From positions 1 through 7,668 of the forward strand of contig CACXYG010000104.1 of the NCBI GenBank assembly GCA_902771745.1: a stretch of 7,668 bases of DNA, in the 5' to 3' direction. This DNA is from an uncultured Erysipelotrichaceae bacterium (GTDB lineage: Bacteria; Bacillota_I; Bacilli_A; RFN20; CAG-288). The notes beneath the pieces were generated by a model. That model saw nothing but the letters and a program-made list of their open reading frames with translations. It was not told the DNA's origin and ran no database searches. The position numbers and the translations under genes were made by a program. This document shows, one piece after another, positions 6,108 to 7,668 of the stretch (positions are counted from its first letter, which is position 1; the number at the start of each line of letters is the position of its first letter).

Positions 6108-7544
6108 TTACTCTTTGGTCTTTTCAACCGTTTCTTTAATGATCTTGTCACTAGAAGCGATAGAATATTTCTCAACCGCAATCTTGGTTCTGACAGAGTG
6201 CTGTAAGTTACATGGACCACCGATACAGCCACCGACACACATCATGCCTTCGATGAAGTTGTACTGAGAATTTGGCTTCTTGAATTCATTTAACGCCTTC
6301 TTGATATTCTCAGGACCATCGACAGCAATACCTTTGACTTCAAAGTCGATGTTTTCTTCTTTCAAGACTTCATGAACAGCCGCGGATAAACCACCGCACT
6401 TGGCAAAGCCTCTGCCGTAGACAGAGCCACCATAACTGCCATAAGTCTCTTCAGGAAGGCTGGCCATATCGATTTCAAAGGCATCGATGAAGGCCTGTAA
6501 TTCTTCAAAGGTCATGACCGCATCGACATAAGGAGCGACTTTTTCATTCTTGATTTCATCCTTCTTGGCAGTGCAAGGGCCGATGAAGATGGTCTTGGCC
6601 GTTGGGTCTTTTTCTTTTAAGAACTTCGCAACGGTTGCCATTGGAGAAAGGGAAGAAGAAATATATGGAATGAGATCGGGATAGAACTTCTGGATATAGG
6701 TGACAAAACCAGGACAGCAAGAAGAAGTAAGTTTACCTCTTTCTGCCAATTCCTTACCTTCATTTAAAGCGACCATATCCGCACCTAAAGCAGCTTCAAC
6801 AACATCATAGAAGCCCATCTTCTTTAACGCGGCGATGACCTGACCATTCTTGACTTCAATGAAATTGCCGCCGATAGATGGAGCGACGATGGCATAGACA
6901 TGATACGCCTCGTTGTTGTGGCTTTCTTTTAACATCTTGACGATTTCCTTGCAATAGGAGATATCGACGATGGCACCAAATGGGCAAGTGTAGACACACG
7001 CACCGCAATGGACGCATTTTTCATCGTTGATGGATGCAGCATTGGTTTCTGGATCGGGTGAAATCGCCTTCTGTTTACAGGCTCTTTCACAAGGTCTGAC
7101 TCTATTTTCGATGGCTTGGTATGGACAAGCCTGAGCACAAAGACCGCAGTTGACACATCTTGTCTTATCGATGTGAGCGTGTAAGTTCTCGTCAAAAGAG
7201 ATGCACTTTCTTGGACAGGCTTCCGCACATCTATGGGCGATACATCCACGACAGGCATCCGAAACGGTAAAGCCACCAAGTGGACATTCATCACAAGCGA
7301 TTGGTAAAACCTGGATGACGTTTTCGTCACCACGAATCTTAAACTTGGTCGCAACTGTGACGCGTTCTTCGACAATTGCTCTTTCTTTATAGATGCAGCA
7401 TCTCATCGAAGGCTTGGGGCCTTTGACAATTGCTTTTGGGATTTCATAGAAAGATTCTTCTAAGTCTTCTTTTTGGAGATGAGAAATGATTTCTCTTAAA
7501 ATCGAGTATCTCAACTCTTGGACTCTGGTATCAAACTTTGGCAT
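6108..7544 (-). CDS. Monomeric [FeFe] hydrogenase, group B-like
   Basis: This 478-residue soluble iron-sulfur enzyme is predicted to interconvert protons and H2, probably with ferredoxin as partner. The ATG at 7544 (MPKFDTRVQEL) is chosen because GGAGGA lies 7 nt upstream (7552-7557); a GTG five codons earlier overlaps that site. The cysteine-rich N-terminal half has CRGCIAHRCAEACP (C98, C101, C106, C110), CVNCGLCAQACP (C130-C140), RPCERAC (C152, C156) and CVHCGACVYTCP (C177-C187). The H-cluster domain has L1 TSSCCPGF (C276 proton relay, C277), L2 GPCTAKKDE (C324) and L3 EGMMCVGGCIGGP (C436, C440). All four expected H-cluster ligands are present. The L2 and L3 variants (GPC and CVGGC instead of MPC and CPGGC) fit group B rather than the classical group A. 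No hydEFG maturase gene is in the window. Function in H2 evolution or sensing is inferred. Confidence 0.93.
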   Translation of the reverse strand: MPKFDTRVQELRYSILREIISHLQKEDLEESFYEIPKAIVKGPKPSMRCCIYKERAIVEERVTVATKFKIRGDENVIQVLPIACDECPLGGFTVSDACRGCIAHRCAEACPRKCISFDENLHAHIDKTRCVNCGLCAQACPYQAIENRVRPCERACKQKAISPDPETNAASINDEKCVHCGACVYTCPFGAIVDISYCKEIVKMLKESHNNEAYHVYAIVAPSIGGNFIEVKNGQVIAALKKMGFYDVVEAALGADMVALNEGKELAERGKLTSSCCPGFVTYIQKFYPDLIPYISSSLSPMATVAKFLKEKDPTAKTIFIGPCTAKKDEIKNEKVAPYVDAVMTFEELQAFIDAFEIDMASLPEETYGSYGGSVYGRGFAKCGGLSAAVHEVLKEENIDFEVKGIAVDGPENIKKALNEFKKPNSQYNFIEGMMCVGGCIGGPCNLQHSVRTKIAVEKYSIASSDKIIKETVEKTKE

Positions 7545-7566
7545 TAAAAATTCCTCCACATATTAT
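7538..7566 (+). promoter_or_regulatory. Possible sigma-A promoter reading rightwards
   Basis: TTGGCA (7538-7543) and TATTAT (7561-7566) are separated by exactly 17 bases; each matches the consensus hexamer at 5 of 6 positions. It would drive the possible divergent gene at 7597 with a leader of about 25 nt. It overlaps the hydrogenase start codon and ribosome binding site. In AT-rich intergenic DNA chance matches are common. No comparably good promoter was found for the hydrogenase itself. Confidence 0.4.
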
Positions 7567-7596
7567 TTATAAAAAATCTTCTTTTGCAGTGTGGTG

Positions 7597-7668
7597 ATGA
7601 AAAATTTCGAAATCATCGCGCTTTCTTTGAATAGAATGTTCGATATCGCACCATTTTTGGTGTCAAAG
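7597..7668 (+). CDS. Possible start of a divergent gene (3' partial), unknown product
   Basis: From the ATG at 7597 the frame stays open for all 24 codons to the window edge, beginning MKNFEIIALSLNRMF and continuing DIAPFLVSK. Codon choice (atc, ttc, ctt) resembles the other genes here. It would be divergent from the hydrogenase across 52 bases. No convincing Shine-Dalgarno precedes it; upstream is only GTGTGGTG. The family is not recognised and the piece is too short to judge. The - strand frame over the same bases is also open to the edge (stop at 7563-7565), but uses codons rare in this window. Confidence 0.35.
   Translation, partial: MKNFEIIALSLNRMFDIAPFLVSK

Noticed and set aside
7563..7667. 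Possible 3' end of an upstream - strand gene ending 18 bases before the hydrogenase.
   Set aside because: The frame is open to the edge, but it uses codons uncommon in this window (ata, cta, tcg) and gives no recognisable motif. The + strand frame is somewhat more convincing, though the case is not settled.

Overview
The window looks like a chromosomal segment of an anaerobic, fermentative, gut-type Firmicute, perhaps in or near Erysipelotrichia. This is inferred from three things: moderately low GC with many C-ending codons (atc, gtc, tac) and the standard code (TGA is a stop, W is TGG); a membrane-anchored GH3 glycosidase; and a cysteine-rich [FeFe]-hydrogenase-like protein. No rRNA, tRNA or CRISPR is visible, and no stretch over 300 bases lacks a gene.

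Layout. (1) Bases 1-2300, + strand: the 3' part of a GH3 glycoside hydrolase in permuted order (GH3 C-terminal domain, FnIII-like domain, then the GH3 catalytic barrel, then a C-terminal membrane helix). A strong 14-bp terminator hairpin follows. (2) Bases 2385-4457, + strand: a two-gene signalling operon, with a LytTR response regulator and a seven-helix GHKL (AgrC/ComD-type) sensor kinase 3 nt apart. No signal-peptide gene is visible. (3) Bases 4492-6060: a complete IS3-family (IS150-like) element of 1569 bp with orfA and orfB on the - strand. It has 25-bp terminal inverted repeats (21/25), TG...CA ends and a TGTG target duplication. (4) Bases 6108-7544, - strand: a group B-like monomeric [FeFe] hydrogenase, convergent with the kinase. 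(5) Bases 7597-7668, + strand: possibly the first codons of a divergent gene.

The most interesting part is the IS. If the element and one TGTG copy are removed, its flanks rejoin into a hairpin (AAGGGGCTG.../...CAGCCCCTT followed by T's) between the convergent kinase and hydrogenase genes. The element therefore sits inside a bidirectional terminator and has split its arms. The IS also carries two perfect palindromes of 32 and 34 bp, one near each end and both centred on TCATGA. The CCCCTC block of its right inverted repeat can pair with the orfA ribosome binding site, so transcripts entering from outside should be poorly translated. OrfA and OrfB are joined in the -1 frame through an A AAA AAA slippery heptamer.

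The sugar hydrolase, the sensor pair and the hydrogenase are each compatible with a saccharolytic fermenter, but nothing in the sequence shows that they work together.
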